Source: Arthrobacter sp. Soil764 (GTDB taxonomy: Bacteria > Actinomycetota > Actinomycetes > Actinomycetales > Micrococcaceae). Taken from it: DNA of 64,000 nucleotides. A program made the position numbers and the translations under genes. The stretch is from positions 204,038-268,037 of the forward strand of contig NZ_LMSI01000019.1 in assembly GCF_001428075.1 (NCBI RefSeq). Reading direction: 5' to 3'. Position 1 is the stretch's first letter. Each line of letters starts with the position of its first letter. Positions 32,842 to 41,901 of the stretch are shown in pieces. The notes below the pieces were generated by a model. It worked only from the letters and a program-made list of their open reading frames with translations, was not told the DNA's origin and did not search any database.

Positions 32842-34068
32842 ATGACATCTCACACCCTCAACGAACTGATCGCTGAAGGTGTCCGCGGGCGGTACATTCT
32901 GGTTCGAAGTGACCTGAATGTGCCGCTCGACGGCTCTACAGTCACTGATGATGGCCGTATCAAGGCCTCCCTGCCAGTGCTGCAAAAGCTCACGGACGCC
33001 GGTGCCCGCGTGCTGGTTACAGCCCACCTCGGACGCCCCAAGGGCGCCCCGGAAGACAAGTACTCCCTCCGTCCCGCAGTGGACCGCCTCGCCGAACTGG
33101 CGGGCTTCAAGGTCACCCTGGCCGCCGACACCGTCGGCGATGCCGCCAAGGCGGCCGCCGCATCGCTGCAGGACGGCGAAGCCCTTGTCCTCGAGAACGT
33201 CCGCTTCGACGCCCGCGAGACCAGCAAGGACGACGCTGAACGCGGAACCTTCGCGGACGAGCTTGTAGCATTGACCGGCGGCAACGGCGCGTACGTGGAC
33301 GACGCCTTCGGTGCCGTCCACCGCAAGCACGCCAGTGTCTACGACGTCGCCACCCGGCTCCCGTCATACCAGGGCGACCTGGTGCACACGGAGGTGGAAG
33401 TCCTCCGGAAGCTGACCGCTGACACCCAGCGCCCCTACGTGGTGGTGTTGGGCGGTTCCAAGGTCTCGGACAAGCTTGCGGTGATTGACAACCTGATCGG
33501 CAAGGCTGACACCATCCTGGTGGGCGGCGGCATGCTCTTCACATTCCTGGCGGCGGCTGGCCACAAGGTTGGTTCGAGCCTCCTTGAGGAAGACCAAATA
33601 CCTGTTGTCAAGGACTACCTGAAGCGCGCAGCTGACGCCGGAACCGAATTCGTGGTTCCCACGGACGTCGTGGTGGCGGAGAAGTTTGCTGCCGACGCCC
33701 AGCACGAAACCGTGGCGGCCGACGCGATTGAAGGCAGCAGCTTCGGCGCCCAGGGCATCGGCCTGGACATCGGGCCCGATACCGCGGCTGCCTTTTCCCA
33801 GCGGATCAAGGGTGCGCGGACGGTTTTCTGGAATGGCCCCATGGGTGTCTTCGAATTCGAGGCGTTCTCGGCAGGCACCCGTGCCATCGCGCAGGCCCTG
33901 ACCGAGACTGAGGGATTCACCGTGGTGGGCGGCGGCGATTCTGCTGCCGCAGTCCGCACCCTGGGATTCAGTGATGACCAGTTCGGGCACATTTCCACCG
34001 GCGGCGGCGCCAGCCTTGAATACCTTGAAGGCAAGGAACTCCCCGGCCTGAGCGTCCTGGACCGATAG
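32842..34068 (+). CDS. pgk: phosphoglycerate kinase
   Basis: Transfers phosphate from 1,3-bisphosphoglycerate to ADP. The 408 residues include [12 protein letters not shown] near the N-terminus, the basic-patch segment [21 protein letters not shown], and the nucleotide site GGGDSAAAV. Length is canonical. It is close behind gap, with a GC-rich hairpin in the spacer to tpiA. Confidence 0.98.
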   Translation: MTSHTLNELIAEGVRGRYILVRSDLNVPLDGSTVTDDGRIKASLPVLQKLTDAGARVLVTAHLGRPKGAPEDKYSLRPAVDRLAELAGFKVTLAADTVGDAAKAAAASLQDGEALVLENVRFDARETSKDDAERGTFADELVALTGGNGAYVDDAFGAVHRKHASVYDVATRLPSYQGDLVHTEVEVLRKLTADTQRPYVVVLGGSKVSDKLAVIDNLIGKADTILVGGGMLFTFLAAAGHKVGSSLLEEDQIPVVKDYLKRAADAGTEFVVPTDVVVAEKFAADAQHETVAADAIEGSSFGAQGIGLDIGPDTAAAFSQRIKGARTVFWNGPMGVFEFEAFSAGTRAIAQALTETEGFTVVGGGDSAAAVRTLGFSDDQFGHISTGGGASLEYLEGKELPGLSVLDR

Positions 34069-34126
34069 AACCCGGCCGGTAGAACCACCCGCTGCTGACC
34101 AGCAGCAACCGGACTTCACAGTCCTC

Positions 34127-34161
34127 CGGCCGGCAGGTTGCCCGCGGCAGCCTGCCGGCCG
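34127..34161 (+). repeat. hairpin between pgk and tpiA
   Basis: Perfect 11-bp inverted repeat CGGCCGGCAGG / CCTGCCGGCCG with a 13-nt loop and no T tract. More likely an mRNA processing or stability element than a full terminator. Confidence 0.5.
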
Positions 34162-34191
34162 CACCCATATCAAGAACTTTTTGGAGATTAC

Positions 34192-35007
34192 GTGACTACG
34201 TCAACGAACGGCGCTTTCGACCGCAAGCCCTTCATCGCGGGCAACTGGAAAATGAACATGGACCACGTGCAGGGCATCACGCTCCTGCAGAAGCTGGCCT
34301 GGACCCTCTCCGACGCCAAGCACGACTACAGCCGCGTTGAGGTAGCCGTCTTCCCGCCGTTCACGGACCTCCGCGGTGTCCAGACCCTGGTCCAGGGCGA
34401 CGACCTCCAGGTCGCCTACGGTGGCCAGGACCTGTCCCAGTTCGATTCGGGAGCCTACACCGGTGACATCTCGGGGCAGTTCCTGAACAAGCTCGGCTGC
34501 AAGTACGTCCTGGTGGGCCACAGCGAACGCCGGACCATCCACAACGAATCCGACGAGGTCCTCAACGCCAAGGTCAAAGCTGCCTTCAAGCACAACCTGG
34601 TTCCCGTGCTCTGCGTGGGCGAAGGCCTGGAGATCCGCCAGGCCGGAACGCACGTGGACCACACGCTGCAGCAGCTCCGCGCCGGCGTGGCCGGGCTCAC
34701 CAACGAGCAGGCCGCTGAACTGGTGGTGGCCTATGAACCCGTTTGGGCCATCGGCACCGGCGAAGTGGCAGGACCGGAGGACGCCCAGGAAATGTGCGCC
34801 GCCATCCGCGCCGAGCTGGAGTCGCTGTTTGGAGCGGAAACGGCCGGCAAAACCCGCCTGCTCTACGGCGGCTCGGTGAAGGCCAACAACGCGGCCGCGA
34901 TCCTTCAGGAACGCGACGTGGACGGCCTGCTGGTGGGCGGCGCAAGCCTGGACCCGGCCGAGTTTGCTAATATTGTCAGGTTCGAGAGCCACCTGGTCAC
35001 GGACTAG
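34192..35007 (+). CDS. tpiA: triosephosphate isomerase
   Basis: Interconverts dihydroxyacetone phosphate and glyceraldehyde-3-phosphate. Seen: FIAGNWKMN (Lys in substrate binding), VGHSERR (catalytic His), [11 protein letters not shown] (catalytic Glu), and [10 protein letters not shown] (phosphate binding). The 271 residues are slightly long owing to a short N-terminal extension. The GTG at 34192 follows GGAG. secG follows 48 bp later, a common actinobacterial arrangement. Confidence 0.98.
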   Translation: MTTSTNGAFDRKPFIAGNWKMNMDHVQGITLLQKLAWTLSDAKHDYSRVEVAVFPPFTDLRGVQTLVQGDDLQVAYGGQDLSQFDSGAYTGDISGQFLNKLGCKYVLVGHSERRTIHNESDEVLNAKVKAAFKHNLVPVLCVGEGLEIRQAGTHVDHTLQQLRAGVAGLTNEQAAELVVAYEPVWAIGTGEVAGPEDAQEMCAAIRAELESLFGAETAGKTRLLYGGSVKANNAAAILQERDVDGLLVGGASLDPAEFANIVRFESHLVTD

Positions 35008-35055
35008 TCCGTAGCCAGCCAATACTCCCGCAATCCCAACTTCTGAAAGGCCGTC

Positions 35056-35313
35056 GTGGACGTTCTTCATGTCATTCTGCAGATCCTCCTGGGGATCACC
35101 AGCCTCCTGCTGACGCTGTTGATCCTCCTGCACAAGGGACGCGGCGGCGGGTTGTCCGATATGTTCGGCGGCGGCATGAGCTCGGGCCTCAGCTCTTCAG
35201 GCGTGGCAGAACGGAACCTCAACCGCTTCACCATCATCCTGGGCGTCACCTGGGGCGTGGTGATCATTGCCCTCGGCCTGATCATGCGGTTCAGCGGGGC
35301 CGGGGATTCCTGA
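35056..35313 (+). CDS. secG: preprotein translocase subunit SecG
   Basis: An 85-residue membrane protein, the small SecYEG subunit. It has two hydrophobic segments (VILQILLGITSLLLTLLILL and FTIILGVTWGVVIIALGLI) joined by a Gly/Ser-rich loop containing HKGRGGGLSDMFGGG, the SecG signature. Cotranscribed with tpiA and ended by a strong terminator. Confidence 0.96.
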   Translation: MDVLHVILQILLGITSLLLTLLILLHKGRGGGLSDMFGGGMSSGLSSSGVAERNLNRFTIILGVTWGVVIIALGLIMRFSGAGDS

Positions 35314-35364
35314 CCCCTGCGGGACAAGGTCCTTTAGGCCCTGCCGGTCATAAAGCCTGCAAAT

Positions 35365-35370
35365 TAGACT
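35365..35370 (+). promoter_or_regulatory. candidate -10 for rbpA
   Basis: TAGACT overlaps the left arm of the secG terminator. If used, the rbpA leader would be ~73 nt and start inside the hairpin. Confidence 0.3.
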
Positions 35371-35406
35371 GTGGCTGTCGGAAAACCGGCAGCCACAGTC
35401 TTGTTT
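35367..35406 (+). terminator. rho-independent terminator after secG
   Basis: 15-bp arms GACTGTGGCTGTCGG / CCGGCAGCCACAGTC (one G-U pair), loop AAAA, then TTGTTT. Confidence 0.9.
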
Positions 35407-35449
35407 AAGCTGCAGGTCCGCCGGCGCTCCCTTCGAGGCAGGAGTCGTT

Positions 35450-35848
35450 ATGGTCCACCCATCATCCGGGTTCAGGGGCACCCGCGCCGGCGTGACGGCA
35501 GGGTCCGGTTCGAGCCTTCAGTCCACCGACTCGTCGTCGTCGCGTCCGCTGCCGCGCATCCGCGTGTCCTATTGGTGCGCCAAGGGGCACGAGACGCAGC
35601 CCGTGTTCCTGAAGATGCCGGAGGACCAGATTCCCAGGATGTGGGACTGCAGGCGCTGCGGCGCTGCGGCTTCCCGGGACGGCCGTGCCGCGGCAGCTGA
35701 CGACCCCTTTGACGACGGCTACAAAAGCCACCTGGAATACGTTAAAGAACGACGCTCCGGCCAGGACGCCGAAGCTGTCCTGGCCGGAGCGTTGGAAAAG
35801 CTACGCGCCCGCGGCGTCCTTCCGGACCAACTGCTGCGGGACCCGTGA
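35450..35848 (+). CDS. rbpA: RNA polymerase-binding protein RbpA
   Basis: Actinobacteria-specific transcription factor that binds RNA polymerase and the principal sigma factor and stabilises open complexes. The 132 residues have a disordered N-terminal tail, a zinc-binding core (YWCAKGHE...WDCRRCG), a basic linker, and the C-terminal sigma-interacting helix-turn segment (YKSHLEYVKERRS). The ATG has a GGAG site. The 3' end overlaps the convergent pgl gene by 48 bp. Confidence 0.97.
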   Translation: MVHPSSGFRGTRAGVTAGSGSSLQSTDSSSSRPLPRIRVSYWCAKGHETQPVFLKMPEDQIPRMWDCRRCGAAASRDGRAAAADDPFDDGYKSHLEYVKERRSGQDAEAVLAGALEKLRARGVLPDQLLRDP

Positions 35849-36619
35849 GGCTGCATTCTCGTCGATCAGCCACAGGGTACGCGACGTTCCGCGGGGACCG
35901 GAGGCTGGTACCTGGACCGGGTTGGCTCCGGCCAGGGCCAATCCCACCGCTCCTGCCTTGTCCTCCCCGGCGACAACCATCCATACCTCCGCCGCAGTAT
36001 TAATGGCAGGCAGGGTAAGGGAAATCCGCAGCGGCGGCGGCTTGGGCGAGTTCCTGACGCCCACCACCGTGCGGTCCTTTTCGCGGATGCCGGCCTGTTC
36101 CGGGAACAGTGATGCAATGTGTGCGTCGGGTCCCACGCCGAGCAGCACCACATCCAGCCGGGGGAGTGCGGAGGGTTCCTCCGGCCGGTCGTCGGACATG
36201 TCAGCGGCATGCTCGGCTGCAGCAGCGTCCCGCAGCCGGCGTGCGTAGTCCTCGGCGGCCTCTTCCGGAGTGTCGAACTCATCTGCGGAACCAGGGGAAT
36301 GCACCCGCTCCGGGTCCACGGGGATGTGGGACAGCAATGCGTCGAACGCCTGCCTGGTATTCCGCTCAGGATCAGTGGACCCCACGAAACGTTCGTCACC
36401 CCACCAGAAGTTGACCTTGGACCAGTCGACGGCGGGCGCTGCCGGTGAATCCGCAACAGCCTTCAGCGTGCCAATCCCCACGGTTCCCCCGGTGAGCACC
36501 ACGGTGGCTTCGCCGTACTTGTCCTGGACATCAACGAGCTTGGTGATCAGGCGTGCCGCGATGGCGGCCATGAGGACGGACGAATCCGGATGGATGCTTA
36601 CTCGTGGGTCAACGCTCAC
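35801..36619 (-). CDS. pgl: 6-phosphogluconolactonase
   Basis: Hydrolyses 6-phosphogluconolactone, the second step of the oxidative pentose phosphate pathway. The 272 residues contain VVLTGGTVGIGTLKAV near the N-terminus, FWWGDERFV, and VVLLGVGPDAHIASLFPE, the DevB/Pgl signatures. Its start overlaps opcA by 11 bp, and it is the last gene of the tkt-tal-pgi-zwf-opcA-pgl operon. The C-terminal ~15 codons are antisense to the end of rbpA. Confidence 0.96.
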   Translation of the reverse strand: MSVDPRVSIHPDSSVLMAAIAARLITKLVDVQDKYGEATVVLTGGTVGIGTLKAVADSPAAPAVDWSKVNFWWGDERFVGSTDPERNTRQAFDALLSHIPVDPERVHSPGSADEFDTPEEAAEDYARRLRDAAAAEHAADMSDDRPEEPSALPRLDVVLLGVGPDAHIASLFPEQAGIREKDRTVVGVRNSPKPPPLRISLTLPAINTAAEVWMVVAGEDKAGAVGLALAGANPVQVPASGPRGTSRTLWLIDENAASRVPQQLVRKDAAGA

Positions 36620-37550
36620 TGGGTCGGACGCTCCTTAGATTGGTACGTGGCAGTCCAATAGTAATCACTTCCCCAAACACTTCGTCCGGGTCAAGGCGGC
36701 GGAGTTCTTCGGCGAGGCAGTCGCGGAGGCTGCGCCTCGGCAGTGAAATGCGCTGGGCGGGCTGGCCTGGTTGGGTCAGTTCCGCCACGGAGAGTCCGGG
36801 TCGGAAGAGCTGGACGTCGCCGCCGGGGCGGGTGAGCCGGACGCGGCGGATGCCGGTTCCGGCGGGGTCCGCGACGATGGTGACGGGGGCGTCCAGGGTC
36901 AGGGTGAGCCACGCTGCGAGCAGGATGGTGGACGGTGAGTCCGAGGCGCCTTCGACGGCGACGGCCGTGACCGGGGAGGAGTCCACCTCATCCAGGGCCG
37001 CCGCGAGCTGGATCCGCCAGTTAGTCAGCCGGGTCCAGGCGAGGTCTGTGTCCCCGGCCTTGTAGGTGCGGTGGATCCGTTCCAGTGCCGCTTGCGGGTC
37101 CGGTTCGTTGGCGGAGTCGGTGATCCTGCGGTGCGCGATCGCACCGATGGATGTCTCGCAGGCATTTTCCGGGGCGCCGTGCGGCCACCAGGCTACGATC
37201 GGGGCGTCCGGGAGCAGCAGCGCGGCCACCAGGGATTCGGACTCGTGGGCCAGCTGACCGTAGCCGCGCAGGACAATGACTTCCGAGGCGCCGGCGTCCC
37301 CGCCCACCCGGATCTGGGCGTCGAGGCGGTCCTCGTTATCCTTCCCGGCGTCGGCCAGGACGATGATCCGGCAGGGGTGTTCCCGGCTGGCGTCGTTCGC
37401 CGCCTCGATCGCTTCTTCCTCGAGCCCGGATTTGGTCACGACCACCAGGGTCAGGACCCGGCCCAGGGCGATCACGCCTCCCTGCTCGCGCAGGGCCATG
37501 AGTTTCTTGGACACCTTCGAGGTGGTGGTGTCGGGCAGGTTAACGATCAT
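36609..37550 (-). CDS. opcA: glucose-6-phosphate dehydrogenase assembly protein OpcA
   Basis: A 313-residue partner needed for full activity of Zwf in actinobacteria and cyanobacteria. Recognised from VNLPDTTTSKVSKKLM at the N-terminus, WWPHGAPENAC, and DLAWTRLTNWRIQLAAALDE. It overlaps zwf by 4 bp (ATGA) upstream and pgl by 11 bp downstream, so the three oxidative-branch proteins are translated as a coupled set. Confidence 0.96.
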   Translation of the reverse strand: MIVNLPDTTTSKVSKKLMALREQGGVIALGRVLTLVVVTKSGLEEEAIEAANDASREHPCRIIVLADAGKDNEDRLDAQIRVGGDAGASEVIVLRGYGQLAHESESLVAALLLPDAPIVAWWPHGAPENACETSIGAIAHRRITDSANEPDPQAALERIHRTYKAGDTDLAWTRLTNWRIQLAAALDEVDSSPVTAVAVEGASDSPSTILLAAWLTLTLDAPVTIVADPAGTGIRRVRLTRPGGDVQLFRPGLSVAELTQPGQPAQRISLPRRSLRDCLAEELRRLDPDEVFGEVITIGLPRTNLRSVRPSER

Positions 37551-39106
37551 GGCCTTCTCCAGGTTCGTCCGTCACGGGCCAGCAGCTCGTCGGCGGAGGC
37601 GGGGCCCCAGGAGCCCGGGGCGTAGGGCTCGGGCTGTTCTGCCAGCGAGGCCCAATATTCCTCGAACGGGTCGAGGATCTTCCAGGACAGCTCCACTTCC
37701 TCATGCCGCGGGAACAGCGGCGGCTCGCCCAGGAGCACGTCCAGGATCAGCCGCTCGTAGGCCTCCGGGGAGGACTCGGTGAAGGAGTGGCCGTAGCCGA
37801 AGTCCATGGTCACATCCCGCACTTCCATCTGGGTGCCGGGGACCTTGGAACCGAACCGGATGGTCACGCCCTCGTCAGGCTGGACCCGGATTACTACCGC
37901 GTTCTGCCCGAAATCGTCCTCGCCGTGGTCCCGGAACAGCAGGTTGGGGGCGCGTTTGAAGACGACGGCGATTTCCGTCACCCGCCGCCCCAGCCGCTTG
38001 CCCGCACGGAGGTAGAACGGGACCCCGGACCAGCGGCGGGTGTGGATGTCCACGCGGACCGCGGCGTAGGTCTCGGTGGTGGAATCGGCCGGGATGCCTT
38101 CCTCTTCCAGGTAGCCCTGGACCTGCTCGCCGCCCTGCCAGCCGCCGGTGAACTGTCCCCGCGCTGAGTGCGTGGACAGGTCCTCCGGGAGCTTGACCGC
38201 GGCGAGGACCTTTTCCTTCTCGGCCCGCAGGTCATCGGCGTTGAAGGAGATGGGCTCCTCCATGGCCGTGAGCGCGAGCAGCTGCAGCAGGTGGTTCTGG
38301 ATCACGTCGCGGGCCGCGCCCACGCCGTCGTAATACCCCGCCCGGCCGCCGGTGCCGATGTCCTCTGCCATGGTGATCTGGACGTGGTCAACGTAGTTGG
38401 CGTTCCACAACGGTTCGAACAACTGGTTGGCGAAACGCAGTGCCAGGATGTTCTGCACCGTTTCCTTGCCCAGGTAGTGGTCGATCCGGAACACCGCGTC
38501 CGGCGGGAACACCGACTCGACGATGTCGTTCAGCTTTCGGGCCGACTCAAGGTCGTGCCCGAACGGCTTTTCGATCACCACGCGCCGCCATTTGTCCCCC
38601 TCGGCCTGCGCCAGGCCGTGCTTGGACAACTGGCGGCAGACCTGTTCGAACGCCTTGGGCGGAATCGACAGATAGAACGCGTGGTTCCCGCGGGTGCCGC
38701 GGACATCGTCGAGTTCCTTGATCGTCTCACCCAGCCGCTCAAAGGCTGCATCGTCGTCGAACTCGCCCTGGACAAACCGGATGCCCTCGGACAACTGGTT
38801 CCAGACCGCCTCATCAAACGGTGTACGGGCGTGAGCCTGCACCGAAGCCTTCACCTCGGCGGCGAAATCCTCCTTGTCCCACTCCCGGCGGGCGAACCCC
38901 ACCAGCGCGAAACTCGGCGGCAACAGCCCCCGGTTGGCGAGATCGTACACAGCCGGCATCAACTTCTTCCGGGCCAAATCACCCGTCACCCCAAAGAGGA
39001 CCAACGACGACGGACCGGCAATCCGGTTCAAACGGCGGTCACGCGGGTCACGCAGCGGATTGCGCCCGCGGACCGCGCCCTTCCTGCCGTATTCAGTTTC
39101 TGGCAT
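37547..39106 (-). CDS. zwf: glucose-6-phosphate 1-dehydrogenase
   Basis: Oxidises glucose-6-phosphate to 6-phosphogluconolactone and supplies NADPH. The 519 residues include the nucleotide-binding VLFGVTGDLARKKLMPA near residue 37, the active-site RIDHYLGKE with catalytic His, and VIEKPFGHDLESA. The N-terminal basic stretch of about 30 residues is usual in actinobacteria. It follows pgi by 15 bp. Confidence 0.98.
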   Translation of the reverse strand: MPETEYGRKGAVRGRNPLRDPRDRRLNRIAGPSSLVLFGVTGDLARKKLMPAVYDLANRGLLPPSFALVGFARREWDKEDFAAEVKASVQAHARTPFDEAVWNQLSEGIRFVQGEFDDDAAFERLGETIKELDDVRGTRGNHAFYLSIPPKAFEQVCRQLSKHGLAQAEGDKWRRVVIEKPFGHDLESARKLNDIVESVFPPDAVFRIDHYLGKETVQNILALRFANQLFEPLWNANYVDHVQITMAEDIGTGGRAGYYDGVGAARDVIQNHLLQLLALTAMEEPISFNADDLRAEKEKVLAAVKLPEDLSTHSARGQFTGGWQGGEQVQGYLEEEGIPADSTTETYAAVRVDIHTRRWSGVPFYLRAGKRLGRRVTEIAVVFKRAPNLLFRDHGEDDFGQNAVVIRVQPDEGVTIRFGSKVPGTQMEVRDVTMDFGYGHSFTESSPEAYERLILDVLLGEPPLFPRHEEVELSWKILDPFEEYWASLAEQPEPYAPGSWGPASADELLARDGRTWRRP

Positions 39107-39121
39107 GGTTGCTTTTGTGCC

Positions 39122-40753
39122 TTAGCTTTCGGTGGTGGACGCGCGGGTGGACAAGGCAGCGGCAATGTCCTGCAGCTGCGCCACGCCGGCGGCACGGTCG
39201 GTGAGGTGGAGGCGCAGCACGGGACGGCCGTGCCCGGCCAGGACCTGGGCGTCTCCTGCAGCCTGCGCGGCGATGAGTTCGCCGAAGCTGAAGGGCCGGT
39301 CCGGGATCCCCAGGTCCTCGGCGGGCGTCGCCGTAACCTGGAGGAAGACGCCAATGGCAGGTCCGCCCTTGTGGAACTGGCCGGTGGAGTGCAGGAAGCG
39401 CGGGCCCCAGCCGAACGTCACCGGGCGGCCGGTGGCGGCGGCCAGTTCGTCCCGGATACCCTCCAGGTTGGCGAAGGCCAACCGGTCAAAGTACGCCTGG
39501 ACGCTCAGGTAGCTGTCCGCGGCCAGGGTCCCCAGCAGGGCCTTGACGGCGCCCTCTGCGGTGGCAGCGTTTCCGAGCCAGTCCCCGCCACGCACCTCAA
39601 TGGCGCCATCGACGAACGCTGCAGGCGTAGGCTCCGGCTGGGCGTCCAGGAGTCCGCGCGCGGCCACTTTTGCGGCCTCGACGTCAGGCTGGTCGAAGGG
39701 GTTGATGCCCAGGAGCCTGCCGGCAACGGCCGTGGCGAATTCCCAGACCATCATCTGGGTGGCAAGGCCGCCGGCAATGGCCACCTGGTTGTCGACGGGT
39801 TCGACGTCGGCATCCGCGGCCACGAGCCGCACCACCAGGACGTCAGGGGCGCCGGAGGTTACCTCCGGGGCATCCGGACCCGCGACAACCGGCAGGATGC
39901 CGGTTTCCAGTTTGCCGGTGGATTCAGCGATGAGCTGTTCAGCCCAGTCGGCGAACCCAACAATGCCGGAGCCGTCCTCGGCAATGACGATCTTATTCCG
40001 CAAGGGGCTGGTTCCGCCCAGCGCGGCACCCAGGGCCAGTCCGATGTTTTCGGGGGCGTCATCGTTCAGGATTTCGGCAGCTTCCTCAGCCTCGTCCAGG
40101 AACGCCTGGATATCCACGCCGGCCAGGCCCGAAGGAACCAGGCCGAACGCGGTGAGCGCGGAGTACCGGCCACCGACGTTGGGGTCGGCGTTGAAGACAG
40201 CGCGGTAGCCCGCTTCCCGGGAGGCCATGTCCAGCGGGGAACCCGGATCCGTCACGATGATGATCCGGCTCTTGGCGTCCAGGCCGGCCTCGGTGAAGGC
40301 CTGCTCGAAAATCCGTCGCTGCGAGTCGGTTTCCAGCGTGGAGCCGGACTTGGACGAGACAACGATCGCGGTCTGCTCCAGCCGGTCAGCCAGGGCAGCC
40401 CGGACCTGGTCCGGGTCCGTGCTGTCCAGCACTGTCAGCTCGACGCCGGCGGTACCTGCGATAACCTCTGGGGCCAGCGAAGATCCGCCCATGCCGCAGA
40501 GCACAATCCTGCTGACGCCCTCGGCGCGCAGGGCGTCGCGGAGTTCCAGGATGTCCTTGACCAAAGGCTGCGAGACTGTTGCCGCCTCCACCCAGCCGAG
40601 GCGGATTGCTGACTCGGACTCGGCGTCGGGACCCCACAGGGTGTGGTCCTTGGCGAAGATCCGGGTGGCGACCCGGTCCTCCACGAGGGCGGGAAGGTGC
40701 TGGTCAAGCGCCTGCTGGGCAGCGCCGGTGGCGTCGAAGCTGAGAGTGCTCAT
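39122..40753 (-). CDS. pgi: glucose-6-phosphate isomerase
   Basis: Interconverts glucose-6-phosphate and fructose-6-phosphate, linking glycolysis to the zwf branch. Sugar-isomerase (SIS) segments are visible: VLCGMGGSSLAPEVI, VVSSKSGSTLET, and a C-terminal PVTFGWGPRFLHSTGQFHKGG. The 543 residues match the divergent actinobacterial type found in pentose-phosphate operons. It begins 5 bp after the tal stop, so it is cotranscribed and possibly coupled. Confidence 0.93.
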   Translation of the reverse strand: MSTLSFDATGAAQQALDQHLPALVEDRVATRIFAKDHTLWGPDAESESAIRLGWVEAATVSQPLVKDILELRDALRAEGVSRIVLCGMGGSSLAPEVIAGTAGVELTVLDSTDPDQVRAALADRLEQTAIVVSSKSGSTLETDSQRRIFEQAFTEAGLDAKSRIIIVTDPGSPLDMASREAGYRAVFNADPNVGGRYSALTAFGLVPSGLAGVDIQAFLDEAEEAAEILNDDAPENIGLALGAALGGTSPLRNKIVIAEDGSGIVGFADWAEQLIAESTGKLETGILPVVAGPDAPEVTSGAPDVLVVRLVAADADVEPVDNQVAIAGGLATQMMVWEFATAVAGRLLGINPFDQPDVEAAKVAARGLLDAQPEPTPAAFVDGAIEVRGGDWLGNAATAEGAVKALLGTLAADSYLSVQAYFDRLAFANLEGIRDELAAATGRPVTFGWGPRFLHSTGQFHKGGPAIGVFLQVTATPAEDLGIPDRPFSFGELIAAQAAGDAQVLAGHGRPVLRLHLTDRAAGVAQLQDIAAALSTRASTTES

Positions 40754-40758
40754 AGGTG

Positions 40759-41874
40759 TTAGGAAGCCTTCCGTGCAGAGGCGAGGGCGCCTTCGACGTC
40801 CGCCAGCAGTTCCTTCCAGCTGGCCACGAACTTGTCCAGGCCTTCCGTTTCAAGGAGTGCTACGACGTCGTTGTAGGAGATCCCCAGCTTTTCCAGGGCG
40901 TCGAGGGTGGCGTTTGCTTCGTCATAGGTGCCGGTGACGGTGTCCCCGGTAACCACACCGTGGTCGAAGGTGGCGTCCAGGGTCTTTTCGGGCATGGTGT
41001 TCACCACGCCGGGGGCAACGAGCTCGGTGACGTAGAGGGTGTCCGGGTAGGCCGGGTCCTTCACGCCGGTGGAAGCCCACAGGGGACGCTGGGGGAGTGC
41101 GCCTGCGTCAGCGAGCAGGGCCCAGCGCTCGGTGGCGAAGAGCTCTTCGTAGACCTGGTAGGCCAGGCGGGCGTTGGCCAGGCCGGCCTTGCCCTTGAGG
41201 GCCTTGGCCTCGTCGGTGCCGATCTTGTCCAGGCGCTTGTCGATTTCCGTGTCCACGCGGGAGACGAAGAACGATGCCACGGAGTGGATCTTCGAGAGGT
41301 CGTGGCCGTTTTCCCTGGCCTGCTCCAGGCCGGACTGGAAGGCGTTGATGACGGCGCGGTAGCGCTCCAGGGAGAAGATGAGGGTCACGTTGACGCTGAT
41401 GCCCTCGGCGAGGGTTGCCGTGATGGCCTCAAGGCCCTCGATGGTTGCCGGGATCTTGATGTGGACATTGTCCTTGTTCACGCGCTGCGAGAGGTGCTTG
41501 GCCTCCGCGATGGTTCCTGCGGTGTCCCAGGCAAGGCGTGGGTCGACCTCAATGGAGACGCGGCCGTCAACGCCCCTGGTGGCGGCAGCCACGGGTGCGA
41601 AGAGGTCGCAGGCGTCGGCGACGTCCGTGGTGGTGATCTCGAAGATCGTGTCCTCCACGCTGGCGCCTTCGGCTGCCTTGGCGGCGATGATGTTGTCGTA
41701 GTCAGTGCCGGAGGTGATGGCAGCATGGAAGATGGACGGGTTGGTGGTCACACCAACCACGTTCTTCTCTTCGATGAGCTTGCGCAGGGTGCCGGTCTGC
41801 AGGCGTCCGCGGGAAAGGTCGTCGAGCCAGATGGAGACTCCGGCGTCGGAGAGCTGCTGGGTGGGAGTAGTCAT
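40759..41874 (-). CDS. tal: transaldolase
   Basis: Transfers dihydroxyacetone units in the non-oxidative pentose phosphate pathway. The 371 residues have [14 protein letters not shown] (transaldolase signature), [15 protein letters not shown] with the Schiff-base Lys, and [14 protein letters not shown]. It is of the longer, actinobacterial/cyanobacterial type. It lies between tkt (27 bp upstream) and pgi. Confidence 0.97.
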   Translation of the reverse strand: MTTPTQQLSDAGVSIWLDDLSRGRLQTGTLRKLIEEKNVVGVTTNPSIFHAAITSGTDYDNIIAAKAAEGASVEDTIFEITTTDVADACDLFAPVAAATRGVDGRVSIEVDPRLAWDTAGTIAEAKHLSQRVNKDNVHIKIPATIEGLEAITATLAEGISVNVTLIFSLERYRAVINAFQSGLEQARENGHDLSKIHSVASFFVSRVDTEIDKRLDKIGTDEAKALKGKAGLANARLAYQVYEELFATERWALLADAGALPQRPLWASTGVKDPAYPDTLYVTELVAPGVVNTMPEKTLDATFDHGVVTGDTVTGTYDEANATLDALEKLGISYNDVVALLETEGLDKFVASWKELLADVEGALASARKAS

Positions 41875-41901
41875 TTTTCGTATCTCCTAAAAGATGAGGT
41901 T

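Noticed and set aside
38168..40612. 814-codon plus-strand open frame across zwf and pgi
   Set aside because: Antisense shadow of two clearly identified enzymes; no motif of its own.
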